Shown here piece after piece: positions 1-11,098 of a stretch of DNA of 64,000 nucleotides; position 1 is the stretch's first letter, and every line of letters begins with the position of its first letter. The stretch lies in contig MEFP01000030.1 of NCBI GenBank assembly GCA_001725155.1, positions 781,195-845,194 on the forward strand, written 5' to 3'. Origin of the DNA: Lysobacteraceae bacterium SCN 69-320. GTDB lineage: Bacteria > Pseudomonadota > Gammaproteobacteria > Xanthomonadales > Rhodanobacteraceae. The notes beneath the pieces are model-generated. The model saw nothing but the letters and a program-made list of their open reading frames with translations. It was not told the DNA's origin and ran no database searches. The position numbers were made by a program, and so were the translations under genes.

Positions 1-917
1 ACATGGAAGGCGATCTCGAAGGCGTCGTGCGCCACCTCGTCACGCAGCGCTGGCCGTTCCGCCTGCACGCGACCTACGACGAAACCATAGGCCGCGCGCT
101 GAACGTGTTCGAGAAAGTGAATCGGGAGATCCCGTTCGATGGCCTGCACTGGTTCTTCGATCACGCCGAAACCGTCAGCGACGCGAATCTCGACCGCATC
201 GCGAAGCTCGGCGGCGGCATCGCGATCCAGCATCGCATGGCCTACCAGGGCGAGTATTTCGTGCAGCGCTACGGCATCCAGGCCGTCGAACGCACGCCGC
301 CGTTCAAGCGCATGCTCGAAAAGGGCGTGCACGTCGGCGCCGGCACCGATGCGACGCGCGTGGCCAGCTACGACCCCTGGAACGCGCTGTACTGGATGGT
401 CACCGGCAAGACCGTAGGCGGTCTGACCTTGTATCCGCCGGCCAATCGTCTCGACCGCGAGACCGCGCTGCGCCTGTACACGCAGTCCAATACCTGGTTC
501 TCCGGCGAGGAAGGCGTCAAAGGTCAGATCGTCGCGGGCCAGTACGCCGATCTCGCGCTGCTCTCGGCCGACTACTTCGCGGTCGAGGACGAACAGATCC
601 GCAATCTCGTCTCGGTGCTGACCGTGGTCGGCGGCCGCGTCGTCTACGGCGACGAGGAATTCTCCTCGCTCGCGCCGCCGCTGCCGCCGGCCATGCCGGA
701 CTGGTCGCCGGCGCGGCGCAAGGACAGCGGCTACTACAAGCCGGCCACGGCCGCACAGCTCGGCGCGATGCATGCGATCGCGCAGGCCTCCTGCGGCTGC
801 GACAGCGCCTGCACCGTGCATGGCCATGCGCACGGCAGGGCATCGAGCAGCGCCGTCGCCGACGACGCGCAGCGCGGCTTCTGGGGTGCGCTGGGCTGTT
901 CGTGCTGGGCCTTCTGA
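1..917 (+). CDS. Amidohydrolase, C-terminal part (gene runs off the left edge)
   Basis: Only the last ~304 residues are in the window, in the frame beginning at base 3, so the true start lies upstream. The fragment looks like the second half of a YtcJ-type metal-dependent amidohydrolase barrel. It has a histidine in RLHATYDE (residue 22 of the fragment), DHAET (residue 54), a QHRMAY segment and the late metal-binding aspartate in GAGTDATR (residue 116). The end returns to the small beta-sandwich typical of the family (GQIVAGQYADLALL). The last ~50 residues are unusual: CGCDSAC, HGHAHG and a final GCSCWAF make a Cys/His-rich tail. The substrate cannot be told. A DoxX gene begins 10 bases after the stop, so the three left-edge genes are probably one operon. 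Confidence 0.8.
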   Translation, partial: MEGDLEGVVRHLVTQRWPFRLHATYDETIGRALNVFEKVNREIPFDGLHWFFDHAETVSDANLDRIAKLGGGIAIQHRMAYQGEYFVQRYGIQAVERTPPFKRMLEKGVHVGAGTDATRVASYDPWNALYWMVTGKTVGGLTLYPPANRLDRETALRLYTQSNTWFSGEEGVKGQIVAGQYADLALLSADYFAVEDEQIRNLVSVLTVVGGRVVYGDEEFSSLAPPLPPAMPDWSPARRKDSGYYKPATAAQLGAMHAIAQASCGCDSACTVHGHAHGRASSSAVADDAQRGFWGALGCSCWAF

Positions 918-927
918 GGAGCGCATC

Positions 928-1347
928 GTGCAGATCATCGAAAACGTGTTCGCCAAGTCGTTCTGGTATCCGCTCGCGCGCTGCGCACTGGCCGTGGTCT
1001 TCGTCTACAGCGGCATCGACAAGCTCGTGCATTTCGACGCGGCGGTCGCCGAAGTCGCCGGCTTCGGTTTCCAGCCGGCCACCGTACTCGCCGCCATCAC
1101 GGTCGCGAGCCAGCTGCTCGGCGCGGTCCTGCTCATCGCCGGCGGCCGCGCGGCCATCCTCGGCGCCTTGCTGCTGGCCGCCTTCACGGCCGCCGTGACC
1201 GTGCTCGTGCATCGCTTCTGGCTGCTCGAAGGCATCGACCAGGTGCGTACGGCGAGTACGTTTCTCGAACACGTCGGACTGGTCGGCGGCTTTCTGCTGC
1301 TGGCCCATCATCAGGCGAGGCTGAGCCGTGGCGCGCCGGCGGCCTGA
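928..1347 (+). CDS. DoxX-family inner membrane protein
   Basis: A 139-aa, very hydrophobic protein with about four membrane segments. Near the start, an arginine-containing first helix leads into VFVYSGIDKLVHF, the pattern of DoxX proteins (FxxSGxxKL). The GTG start at 928 was chosen because GAGGA lies 7 bases upstream, overlapping the previous stop; an earlier in-frame start would run deep into the amidohydrolase gene. DoxX proteins are small membrane proteins linked to redox or thiol chemistry in some bacteria, but no role can be assigned here. It sits between an amidohydrolase and an outer membrane porin-like gene, and its 3' end overlaps the next gene by 20 bases. Confidence 0.85.
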   Translation: MQIIENVFAKSFWYPLARCALAVVFVYSGIDKLVHFDAAVAEVAGFGFQPATVLAAITVASQLLGAVLLIAGGRAAILGALLLAAFTAAVTVLVHRFWLLEGIDQVRTASTFLEHVGLVGGFLLLAHHQARLSRGAPAA

Positions 1348-2650
1348 GTCACGCACCGCGCGACGGCTCGCATTCGCCGCGCTGGCCGTTGCGCCGTCGG
1401 CAGCGCAAGCCGCCGCACCGCATTGTGATCCTGCGACGGCGCAGTGCCTGGAGCTCGGCGACGACGTCAGCGTGAATCTCGGCGCCAACGTGCGCGTGCG
1501 CACGATGGACTACGCGCCGGTGCGCTTCGGCATAGGCGCCGGCAACGACGCGTATACGTTCTACCGCGGCCTGTTCCACGCCGACCTGCGCAGCGGCACG
1601 CACTGGCAGACCTATGTCGAGCTCGGCGCCCACGACGTCGCCGGTCGCCGCGGCGGCGCCGGTGCAACGGATCGCGACGGACTCGACGTGCAGCAGGCCT
1701 ATCTGGGCGGGAGCGACGAAGCGGCCGCGCTGCGCGTCGGCCGGCAGGAAGTCAGCTTCGGCTCGTCGCGGCTGATCTCGGTGCGCGACGGTCCGAACAT
1801 CCGCCTCGCCTTCGACGGCCTGCGCGCGAGCCGCTTCGTCGGTGACGACCGCATCGACCTGTTCGCGCTGCGGCCCGTGCGGCCGGCGCCCGGCGCGTTC
1901 AACGACGACGGCGATCGTTCGCAGGCGCTGTGGGGACTGCATGCGGCGCTCGCACCGGCGGCGACGGCGCCGCTGAAGATCGACGTCTACTGGCTGGGCT
2001 ACCGGCGCGACGTCGCACGCTTCGCGGCCGGCAGCGGCCGCGAATATCGCCAGTCCTTCGGCGCGCGGCTGTACGGCCGCCACGGCAGCTGGGACTGGAA
2101 CACCGAAGCGGTGTATCAGACCGGCCGCTTCGGCAGCGGATCGATACGCGCCTGGACCCTCGCCAGCGATACCGGCTACACCTTCGGCGCGCTCTACGGT
2201 GCGCCGCGGCTCAGCCTCAAGGCCGACATCGCCAGCGGCGACGGCGATCGCCACGACGGTCGCCTCGGCACCTTCAACGCGCTGTATCCGAACGCATCGT
2301 ATTTCAGCGAATCATCATTGCTCGCGCCGGCCAATCTGATCGACCTGCAGCCGGCGCTGAGCGTGACGCCGAATGCGAAGCTCAAGCTGACCCTGGGCTG
2401 GGACTTCGTCTGGAAACACCGCGTCGCCGACGCGGTCTACACGACCCCGACCCCGCTGGCGCCCGTCCCCGGCACCGCCGGCACCGCGCGGCGCATCGGC
2501 GACCAGATCAAACTCGAAGGCGCCTGGCGCTTCGCGCCGGCCTGGGAAGCGCGTCTGCAGCTCGCCCATTTCAACGCCGGCCCGGCGTTGCGCGAAGCGG
2601 GCGGACGCGACGTGCGCTTCGTGTCGACGGCGCTGGTCTACGCCTGGTAG
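1328..2650 (+). CDS. Alginate-export-like outer membrane beta-barrel protein
   Basis: A 440-aa protein starting at GTG, with an Arg-rich N-terminus and a signal peptide ending near AQAAAP. The body has alternating polar/aromatic strands (YTFYRGLFHADL, WNTEAVYQTGRF, FVSTALVYAW) and ends in an aromatic residue, as expected of an outer membrane beta-barrel. The order of motifs (QQAYLGG, LRVGRQEVSFGSSRL, DLFALRPV) matches the alginate_exp family of AlgE-like porins. That family name does not prove alginate transport; many members serve other small molecules. It overlaps the DoxX gene by 20 bases, suggesting translational coupling. A porin may admit the substrate of the upstream amidohydrolase, but this is inference. 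Confidence 0.75.
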   Translation: MARRRPESRTARRLAFAALAVAPSAAQAAAPHCDPATAQCLELGDDVSVNLGANVRVRTMDYAPVRFGIGAGNDAYTFYRGLFHADLRSGTHWQTYVELGAHDVAGRRGGAGATDRDGLDVQQAYLGGSDEAAALRVGRQEVSFGSSRLISVRDGPNIRLAFDGLRASRFVGDDRIDLFALRPVRPAPGAFNDDGDRSQALWGLHAALAPAATAPLKIDVYWLGYRRDVARFAAGSGREYRQSFGARLYGRHGSWDWNTEAVYQTGRFGSGSIRAWTLASDTGYTFGALYGAPRLSLKADIASGDGDRHDGRLGTFNALYPNASYFSESSLLAPANLIDLQPALSVTPNAKLKLTLGWDFVWKHRVADAVYTTPTPLAPVPGTAGTARRIGDQIKLEGAWRFAPAWEARLQLAHFNAGPALREAGGRDVRFVSTALVYAW

Positions 2651-2765
2651 GCGCCGCCGGAACCAACCAACCCCGGCCGCGCGATAGACACGGCACTCAC
2701 TTTGCGCTTGTTCGCCTAATGTACATAGCTACATTGACGAAACACGCGACCACAAGGGGATTGCC

Positions 2766-4211
2766 ATGCACTGCCATTCGCTGCACCGCCGTCTGTTCGC
2801 TCTGCTGCTTGCCCTGCCCGCCCTGTCCGCCTCTGCGGCGCTGCCATTGCAGGCGACCGCGCCGCAGTCCACCGACCGGCTCGACCAGATCTACTACGGC
2901 CAGCCGCACAACACCTATCTGCACAGCAGCAAGCTGACCAACTGGCTCGACGCCGGCTACCGCACGGTCGAGATCGACGTGATCGACAACGGCGACTGGG
3001 AGAAGGAGCCGAAAGGACCGTATGTCGCGCACGGCGTCGGCCCGACCAACAGCAACTGCAGCGCCGCGAGCAACGACCGCCTCGGCGACTGCCTCGACGA
3101 CGTGACCGGCTGGCTGGAAAAGAACAGCATCGACGTGCCGCTGCTGATCTTCGTCGACATGAAAGCCAACTCCGATCCGGCCAGCGCCTGGAAGCCCGAC
3201 GAGATCGCCCAGCTCGACGACTTCGTCCGCGGCTATCTCGGCAGCCGGCTTTACAGCTACCGCGACCTGCTCGGCCATCTCGCGCCGAACGGCAACCGCA
3301 CGGGACTCAAGAGCAAGGGTTTTCCGACGATAGGCACGCTCAAGAACAAGATCATCGTCGTGTTCACCGGCGGCTATCTCGGCGACGTCAACGCACGCAT
3401 GAACAGCGCGCGCAAGCTGCTCGAGGCGCAGACGCCGGTCGGACCGGTCTCGTTCCTGTGTCCCGACGTCGACAGCGACGATCCGAATGAAATCTCCGGC
3501 GCGATCGACGGCATCAGTGCGGCCGACTCGGCCTATTTCTTCTGCGGCAACATGAAGGCCGGCGACAACGACCAGTACGTGCTGAACCGCTCGGCCGAGT
3601 ATCGCCAGCTCATCCACCAATGGGGCGCGGCGGGCGACTTCAGCAGCCTGGACTACGCCTGGAGCTACATCTCGGTGGCCCACGGCGCCAGCGCGATCGG
3701 CTGGGACGTGACCGAATCGCTGACCAATGCCAGCGTGTTCCGTCCCGACTGGCTGACGAGCATTCCGCTGGTCGGCAAGCGCCGCAGCCTGCCCGGCTAC
3801 TTCGAGCTGCATACGACGTTCAACAACCAGTGCGTCGACGTCAGCAACAGCCAGTGGAAGAACGGTACGGCGCTGCAGCAGTACACCTGCAACAACACCG
3901 ACGCGCAGCGTTTCGTCTACACGGCCGAAGGCCAGCTGCGGCCCAAGGGCGATACCAAGTACTGTGCCGACGTCGACGGCGGCAAGGGCAAGCAGGGCGC
4001 CAAGCTCAATATCTGGGACTGCGACGGCGGCGAGTCGGAGAAGTGGGCGATCTCCTCGGCCGGCCTGTTCGCCAACCGTGCCGGCAACTGGGGCTGGTGC
4101 ATGGACGTGAGCGGCGGCAGCCCGAATCCGGGGACGCGGCTGCAGCTCTGGGGCTGCAGCGCTTCCAACCGCAACCAGCAGTTCGATCCGCGCGTCGTGC
4201 CGGACTTCTGA
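2766..4211 (+). CDS. Secreted PI-PLC-like phosphodiesterase with ricin-type lectin domain
   Basis: A 481-aa secreted protein with a signal peptide (cleavage near SASAALP). Residues ~40-340 resemble the calcium-dependent phosphoinositide phospholipase C family. QPHNTYLH gives the first catalytic histidine (H48), RTVEIDV supplies acidic metal ligands (E69, D71) and YVAHG a second histidine (H89). Further support comes from PLLIFVDMK and the long middle region with cysteines. Residues ~340-478 form a ricin B-type beta-trefoil with repeated C-V-D-V, C-A-D-V-D-G and C-M-D-V-S-G segments and Q/E-x-W/F motifs, likely binding sugar. The likely substrate is phosphoinositide or a related phosphodiester; secretion suggests action on other cells or on extracellular material. 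It stands alone and meets the next gene head-on across a hairpin. Confidence 0.8.
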   Translation: MHCHSLHRRLFALLLALPALSASAALPLQATAPQSTDRLDQIYYGQPHNTYLHSSKLTNWLDAGYRTVEIDVIDNGDWEKEPKGPYVAHGVGPTNSNCSAASNDRLGDCLDDVTGWLEKNSIDVPLLIFVDMKANSDPASAWKPDEIAQLDDFVRGYLGSRLYSYRDLLGHLAPNGNRTGLKSKGFPTIGTLKNKIIVVFTGGYLGDVNARMNSARKLLEAQTPVGPVSFLCPDVDSDDPNEISGAIDGISAADSAYFFCGNMKAGDNDQYVLNRSAEYRQLIHQWGAAGDFSSLDYAWSYISVAHGASAIGWDVTESLTNASVFRPDWLTSIPLVGKRRSLPGYFELHTTFNNQCVDVSNSQWKNGTALQQYTCNNTDAQRFVYTAEGQLRPKGDTKYCADVDGGKGKQGAKLNIWDCDGGESEKWAISSAGLFANRAGNWGWCMDVSGGSPNPGTRLQLWGCSASNRNQQFDPRVVPDF

Positions 4212-4224
4212 CCGGCGGCAGGCT

Positions 4225-4259
4225 GCGCGCCTGCGCTCCGTTGGCGGAGGCAGGCGCGC
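4225..4259. terminator. Strong hairpin between convergent genes
   Basis: A 10-bp stem GCGCGCCTGC (4225-4234) pairs with 4250-4259. After one bulged base a further 5 bp (CTCCG/CGGAG) closes a TTGG loop. No T-run follows. It lies exactly between the stops of two convergent genes and probably serves as a terminator or RNA-protecting hairpin for both. Confidence 0.5.
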
Positions 4260-4265
4260 GTGACG

Positions 4266-4922
4266 TCAGCGCCAGCGGCGATCGACGACGAACTCCGCAT
4301 CACAGCCCTGGTCGACCCAGATGCCGGCGCGGTTCCAGCCCCAGGTGCGGCCTTCGACGCAGGCCGAGCCTGAGATCTGCCGCGACACACGCACGTCGCT
4401 GCCGCGGCCGGTGTCGACCTGGCACAGGTTGTAGCTGAAGTTCCGGCTGCCGCAGCGCACGACGATGCGCTGGTCCCAGTTGTTGCCGGGACGCCAGTCG
4501 CCGCGGCGGTCATCATCGCGCCGGTCATCATCGCGGTAATCCCCGCGGCGGTCGTCGTCGCGGTAGTCGTCGCGGCGATCATTGCCGCGGTAGTTGCCCT
4601 GGCGGTCGCCGGCCCAGCGGCGCTCGATGCGGAACACGCCGGCGCAGCCCTGGTCGACCCAGACGCCGGCGCGATTCCAGCCCCAGGTACGGCCTTCGAT
4701 GCAGTCGCTGTTGGAGGTCTGGTCCACGAGATTGACGCGTCCGCCCTGCCCCGTATCGACCTGGCAGAGGTTGTAACCGTAGTTGCGGCTCTCGCAGCGG
4801 AACTCGATATCGCGATCCCAGCCCGCGCCGGGGCGCCAGTCGTCGCGCGCGGATGCCGTCGACGCACCGAACAACAAGGCCACGGCTGCCGCCACTGTTC
4901 CGATGCGCGGGTAGATATTCAT
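4266..4922 (-). CDS. Exported DUF3011 protein with two repeats and a charged linker
   Basis: A 218-aa exported protein (signal peptide ending near ASTASARDD). It holds two copies of a ~55-residue module, each with the same order of features: a C-x-S-R-N-Y/F segment, C-Q-V-D-T-G, then C-x-E-G-R-T-W-G-W-N-R-A-G-x-W-V-D-Q-G-C. This is the DUF3011 pattern, with four conserved cysteines per module. The modules are joined by an Arg/Asp-rich linker (about residues 112-148) made of repeats such as YRDDDRRGD. No function is known for the family. The start follows GAGAGGACG on the minus strand. The gene ends face-to-face with the PI-PLC-like gene. Confidence 0.8.
   Translation of the reverse strand: MNIYPRIGTVAAAVALLFGASTASARDDWRPGAGWDRDIEFRCESRNYGYNLCQVDTGQGGRVNLVDQTSNSDCIEGRTWGWNRAGVWVDQGCAGVFRIERRWAGDRQGNYRGNDRRDDYRDDDRRGDYRDDDRRDDDRRGDWRPGNNWDQRIVVRCGSRNFSYNLCQVDTGRGSDVRVSRQISGSACVEGRTWGWNRAGIWVDQGCDAEFVVDRRWR
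4501..4612 (-). repeat. Degenerate tandem repeat encoding an Arg/Asp-rich linker
   Basis: Imperfect short repeats built from CGGTCATCATCGCG and CGGTCGTCGTCGCGG-type units, on the plus strand within the DUF3011 gene. They encode the D/R/Y/G linker between the two modules. Copy number could vary between strains. Confidence 0.7.
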
Positions 4923-5447
4923 CGCAAGCGTCCTCTCGTCGATTGCCGGGGCCGTGTCCGGCGGACACGGTAGCCGGCTGCGATCGCGGGGGCGCGCCCT
5001 GACGGTCGTCCGCCTCCCCGCGGCCGTGCGCGCGTTTTACCACTGCCGCGGCCGGTACGGTGCGTCTGAATGAAAACGATGTGCACGGGATCGCAACCGC
5101 TGCCGGCCGTCCGGCTCTGCGGCCGGCTCACGCCGCCTCCGCGCAGCGGCACGATCCCGGTGCGGACGCCGCCGCAACCCCACCCGCATCCGCGCAAGGA
5201 TCCCCCGGCGGCAGCGTGCATCCACCGGCAGCCGGCGCGGATGTCGACGTGCCGCCGCGCCCGGTGCGGGCCGTGGGCGCCGGCTGATCCCGTTGCACGG
5301 CGACCGTCGGCCTCGAGCCGGCGAGCCCTCAGAACGGAGATTCGGCGAACGGGTTCAGCGGCTCGCAGAGGTTGGCCTTCTTCGACATGCAGGCGATCTA
5401 AAACTGGTAGCTGGGCTGGCAGCCATCCCTGAAGCCGGGCGATTGCC
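4923..5447. other. Gene-free stretch left of the GyrB-like gene
   Basis: The first part should hold the promoter of the DUF3011 gene. No reading frame here has a good ribosome site or recognisable protein. On the minus strand, bases 5388-5329 encode a 19-residue frame (MSKKANLCEPLN...) that looks somewhat coding-like. It lies just beyond an in-frame TAG and lacks a ribosome site, so I do not call it a gene. Confidence 0.6.
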
Positions 5448-6890
5448 TCAACTGCGCCGCCGTGCTTTCACATAGCCGCGGCTGGCGAGGTCCACGTGAA
5501 CCGTCGGCAGATCGCCGACATCGAGGCCCAGCCAGCACAGACCGCGCGTCATGCGCTCGACGTGACAGCGGCAGGCTCCGGTCTCCAGCCGCTCGAATTC
5601 ACCGTCGGCCTTGCGCAGCACCAGCCCCATCGCGGCGCTCGCCCGCTCGTCCGCCGCGACGGACACCTGCAGCCTGCCTTTGCGCGAGGTCCAGAAATCA
5701 ATCTCCGTGACGTGGCCGGCGGCGGTTTCCAGATGCAGGCAAAAACGCGCGGCGCCGGTTTTCTCCAGACTCAGACGCACAACGTCGACGTACAGGTCGT
5801 CGACGTCGACGTCGCCGCCATCGGTAGCGGCCAGACTCGCCGGCCGGGGGCGATTTCCGATATCCGGATGCAATTGGAAGAACGCCTCCAGCGGTGCTGC
5901 CAGGGCCGTGCGGATCACGGCTCTGGCCTCGTCGGAAACATAGCGATCCCGGCACGGCCCGGCGAAGGGCGGATCGTAAGTCGTCAGGTGGATCAAGGCC
6001 GCGGCAGGCTGCCAGCTCTGCGACGCGAGCGCCTGCCTGAAGCCGTCGACGTGACTGCCGAGCAGCGGCGTGCTGCGGCCGTTGACCCAGGCGCGCCAGA
6101 TACACGGCGCCGATTCGTCGGCGAAGCCGATCGCTGCCGCGTCAAGCTGGTAGGCGCCGTAGCGGCCGCGCCAATGGAATGCGGGCCGGTCCTGCCACCG
6201 CCGCTGCGCCGGTGCGGTCGGATCCTCCAAGGTCCGCAGATAGTCGGCCATGCCGCCCGGCGCGTGGAAGACTTCCGTGTCGAGGCCTATGCGCAGGCCC
6301 GGAAACAGATGCGCCGTTTTCCACAGCGTGGCTCTCAGCAGGCCCGCATCCGGCAGCGCGACACCGAGACATTCGGCGATGGGCCGGAAGCGGAACAGCG
6401 TCCCGCGCTCGTCGCCGCGCGCGACCACGCGCGGCGGAGCAACCGGCTCGCCGCGCACGAAACGCTGCTCCCAGCAGGCACCATCGCGCCAGCTGCGGCA
6501 CAGGAATTCGGCGCTCAGCTGATTGACGATGGCGAGGCCGATGCCCGGGAGGCGGTGCAGATGCACGTGCGGCGCCGCGGGCTCGGCCTGTGGGGTCCAG
6601 TGCGGATGGAGCAGATGATAAGTTGCCAGGCTGTCGCTGCCGCCCGGTCCGGGCTGATCCAGCGCCAGCCCGGCACCATCGTCGCGAACCTCGATGGCCC
6701 CGTCGGCGCCGATCCGCACATCGACGCGACTGGCATTGCCGCGCAGGTACTGATCGACCGCATTGGAGACGATTTCGTCGATCAGATGCTGCAAGGCCGA
6801 CGCGCCTTCGTCGCCGATATACATGCCCGGCCGCCGGCGCACGACATCACCGAATTTCACTACGGGGACGAAGTCCGCACTGCCGCTCAT
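5448..6890 (-). CDS. GyrB/ParE-like GHKL ATPase lacking TOPRIM and DNA-cleavage parts
   Basis: A 480-aa protein whose first ~345 residues match the ATPase and transducer domains of type II topoisomerase B subunits. Visible features are VRRRPGMYIG (residues 17-26), the N-box EIVSNAVDQ (E39, N43), the ATP-binding DDGAG (70-74), the glycine lid LPGIGLAIVNQLS (114-126) and RGTLFRFRP (162-170). The transducer has GSHVDGFRQAL (279-288) and TYDPPFAGPCRDRY. GyrB's switch-loop Gln-Thr-Lys is Pro-Cys-Arg here (312-314). There is no EGDSA or PLRGK TOPRIM signature; instead ~130 residues of unrecognised sequence follow. GyrB is ~800 aa and ParE ~630 aa, so this is a stand-alone paralogue that cannot cut DNA by itself. 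It lies 61 bases after the 116-aa gene on the same strand. ATP binding is likely; the function is unknown. Confidence 0.75.
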   Translation of the reverse strand: MSGSADFVPVVKFGDVVRRRPGMYIGDEGASALQHLIDEIVSNAVDQYLRGNASRVDVRIGADGAIEVRDDGAGLALDQPGPGGSDSLATYHLLHPHWTPQAEPAAPHVHLHRLPGIGLAIVNQLSAEFLCRSWRDGACWEQRFVRGEPVAPPRVVARGDERGTLFRFRPIAECLGVALPDAGLLRATLWKTAHLFPGLRIGLDTEVFHAPGGMADYLRTLEDPTAPAQRRWQDRPAFHWRGRYGAYQLDAAAIGFADESAPCIWRAWVNGRSTPLLGSHVDGFRQALASQSWQPAAALIHLTTYDPPFAGPCRDRYVSDEARAVIRTALAAPLEAFFQLHPDIGNRPRPASLAATDGGDVDVDDLYVDVVRLSLEKTGAARFCLHLETAAGHVTEIDFWTSRKGRLQVSVAADERASAAMGLVLRKADGEFERLETGACRCHVERMTRGLCWLGLDVGDLPTVHVDLASRGYVKARRRS

Positions 6891-6943
6891 GCGCGAGCCC
6901 GGCGACCGCCGTGGCAGGTCGCCGCCGCAGCGGTCACGACGAC

Positions 6944-6962
6944 GGCCGGCTTCACGCCGGCC
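6944..6962. other. Small hairpin around the stop codon of the 116-aa gene
   Basis: GGCCGGC (6944-6950) and GCCGGCC (6956-6962) form a perfect 7-bp stem. Its 5-base loop carries the TGA stop of the 116-aa gene, read on the minus strand. There is no T-run. It may set the expression ratio between that gene and the GyrB-like gene; this is inference. Confidence 0.35.
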
Positions 6963-7302
6963 GGACGTCGTGCAGCTTCCAGACGCGCCCCGCCAGCAGG
7001 TTCAGGCGATGCTTGACCACCGCATGCGGCAGGGTCGTGACGACTTCGACTTCGGTATGCAGATCGGACTGCTCGGCGCTGACTTCGGCTCCGACGTCGC
7101 TGGCGCCCAGCGTGGGGTCTACGGCATCGGGGTCCGGCTGCAGCGCTTTCCAGCGCCGCCACAGCGCCGGCTCGCGCAACGCGGACTGCAGGGTGGTGGC
7201 GAAACTGTCGGGACTGATGCCGTGGAACGACAGTTCGGCGTTTTCGCCACGGGCCTGGGAAAGATCGCCGATGCTGATGAAATAGCGCTGGGCTGAGGGC
7301 AT
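6952..7302 (-). CDS. Hypothetical 116-aa protein upstream of the GyrB-like ATPase
   Basis: A 116-aa protein beginning MPSAQRYFISIGD, with no signal peptide or membrane segment. It is acidic in the middle (DPDAVDPTLGASDVGAEVSAEQSDLHTEVEVV) and ends WKLHDVRPA. I recognise no family. The gene is supported by AGGAG six bases before its ATG on the minus strand and by its position: it is the first gene of a leftward pair with the GyrB-like ATPase, only 61 bases apart. The two are probably co-transcribed, and this product may be a partner or regulator of the ATPase. Its promoter must lie in the ~200 bases shared with the divergent beta-propeller/amidohydrolase gene. Confidence 0.6.
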   Translation of the reverse strand: MPSAQRYFISIGDLSQARGENAELSFHGISPDSFATTLQSALREPALWRRWKALQPDPDAVDPTLGASDVGAEVSAEQSDLHTEVEVVTTLPHAVVKHRLNLLAGRVWKLHDVRPA

Positions 7303-7503
7303 CCGGGACTCCTGGAATGGCGCGGAGCCGGGCTCCGCCGTGGCGGAAGTCTACCGCGATCGTCCGTGACGACGGCATGAGGCGTTGCGGCAATCGCCGG
7401 CTGGCGCCCGCGGCAGCCGCGGCCGGGGCATCCGGGACTTTTGTCCTGGGCCGCGGATCGCCCGGCTGCCCTAGGATGCGGGTCTGACCAATCGGAGTGA
7501 CCT

Positions 7504-10785
<3,282 letters not shown>

Positions 10786-10797
10786 TCGTGCCTTTCG

Positions 10798-10829
10798 CGC
10801 CGCCTGCGCAGATCAGTGCGCAGGCGGCG
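10798..10829. terminator. Perfect 13-bp hairpin after the amidohydrolase fusion
   Basis: CGCCGCCTGCGCA (10798-10810) pairs perfectly with TGCGCAGGCGGCG (10817-10829) around the loop GATCAG. It begins 12 bases after the stop. No T-run follows, so it may end transcription only weakly or protect the mRNA end. Confidence 0.5.
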
Positions 10830-10903
10830 AAGCTGCGCGACGCATCACGACATCGCCTCGCCGGCACCGGCAGACCGGACCGGCGAGGCGGCCGCTCCGC
10901 AGA

Positions 10904-10928
10904 TTGCGGTGAGCGCAGCGGACCGCAA
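10904..10928 (+). repeat. REP-like palindromic unit, copy 1
   Basis: TTGCGGT, 11 bases, ACCGCAA: a 7-bp inverted repeat. The internal bases GAGCGCAGCGG resemble the reverse complement of copy 2 at 11071-11097, so the two form an inverted pair. Confidence 0.5.
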
Positions 10929-11070
10929 CGGCACGGTGTAACCGACACGCGCGATCCGCTTCTCTGCGAATCGCATCGATGCTTCTCATCCGTTCGCCAC
11001 GCGACGACGGGCTTTTCGTTGCGGAACGACGGTTTCGTTCGACGGTCGTCGCGACGGTACGTGCCCGATG

Positions 11071-11097
11071 TTGCGGTTCGCCTGCGGCTCACCGCAA
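11071..11097 (-). repeat. REP-like palindromic unit, copy 2
   Basis: TTGCGGT, 13 bases, ACCGCAA, ending two bases before the stop of the M50 protease gene. On the minus strand it reads TTGCGGTGAGCCGCAGG..., matching copy 1 in inverted orientation. It looks like a REP/BIME-type repeat. Confidence 0.5.
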
Positions 11098-11098
11098 C

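Larger units (their letters stand above)
10786..11098. other. Intergenic region with hairpin and paired repeats
   Basis: No gene is supported here. It contains the 13-bp hairpin at 10798-10829 and two inverted repeat units beginning TTGCGGT at 10904 and 11071, listed separately. Confidence 0.7.

Noticed and set aside
5329..5388. A 19-residue frame (minus strand) after the GyrB-like gene
   Set aside because: It looks coding-like but has no ribosome site and follows an in-frame TAG; too short to support.
5060..5475. Short overlapping frames between the DUF3011 and GyrB-like genes
   Set aside because: Proline/Arg-rich text in several frames without ribosome sites or similarity.
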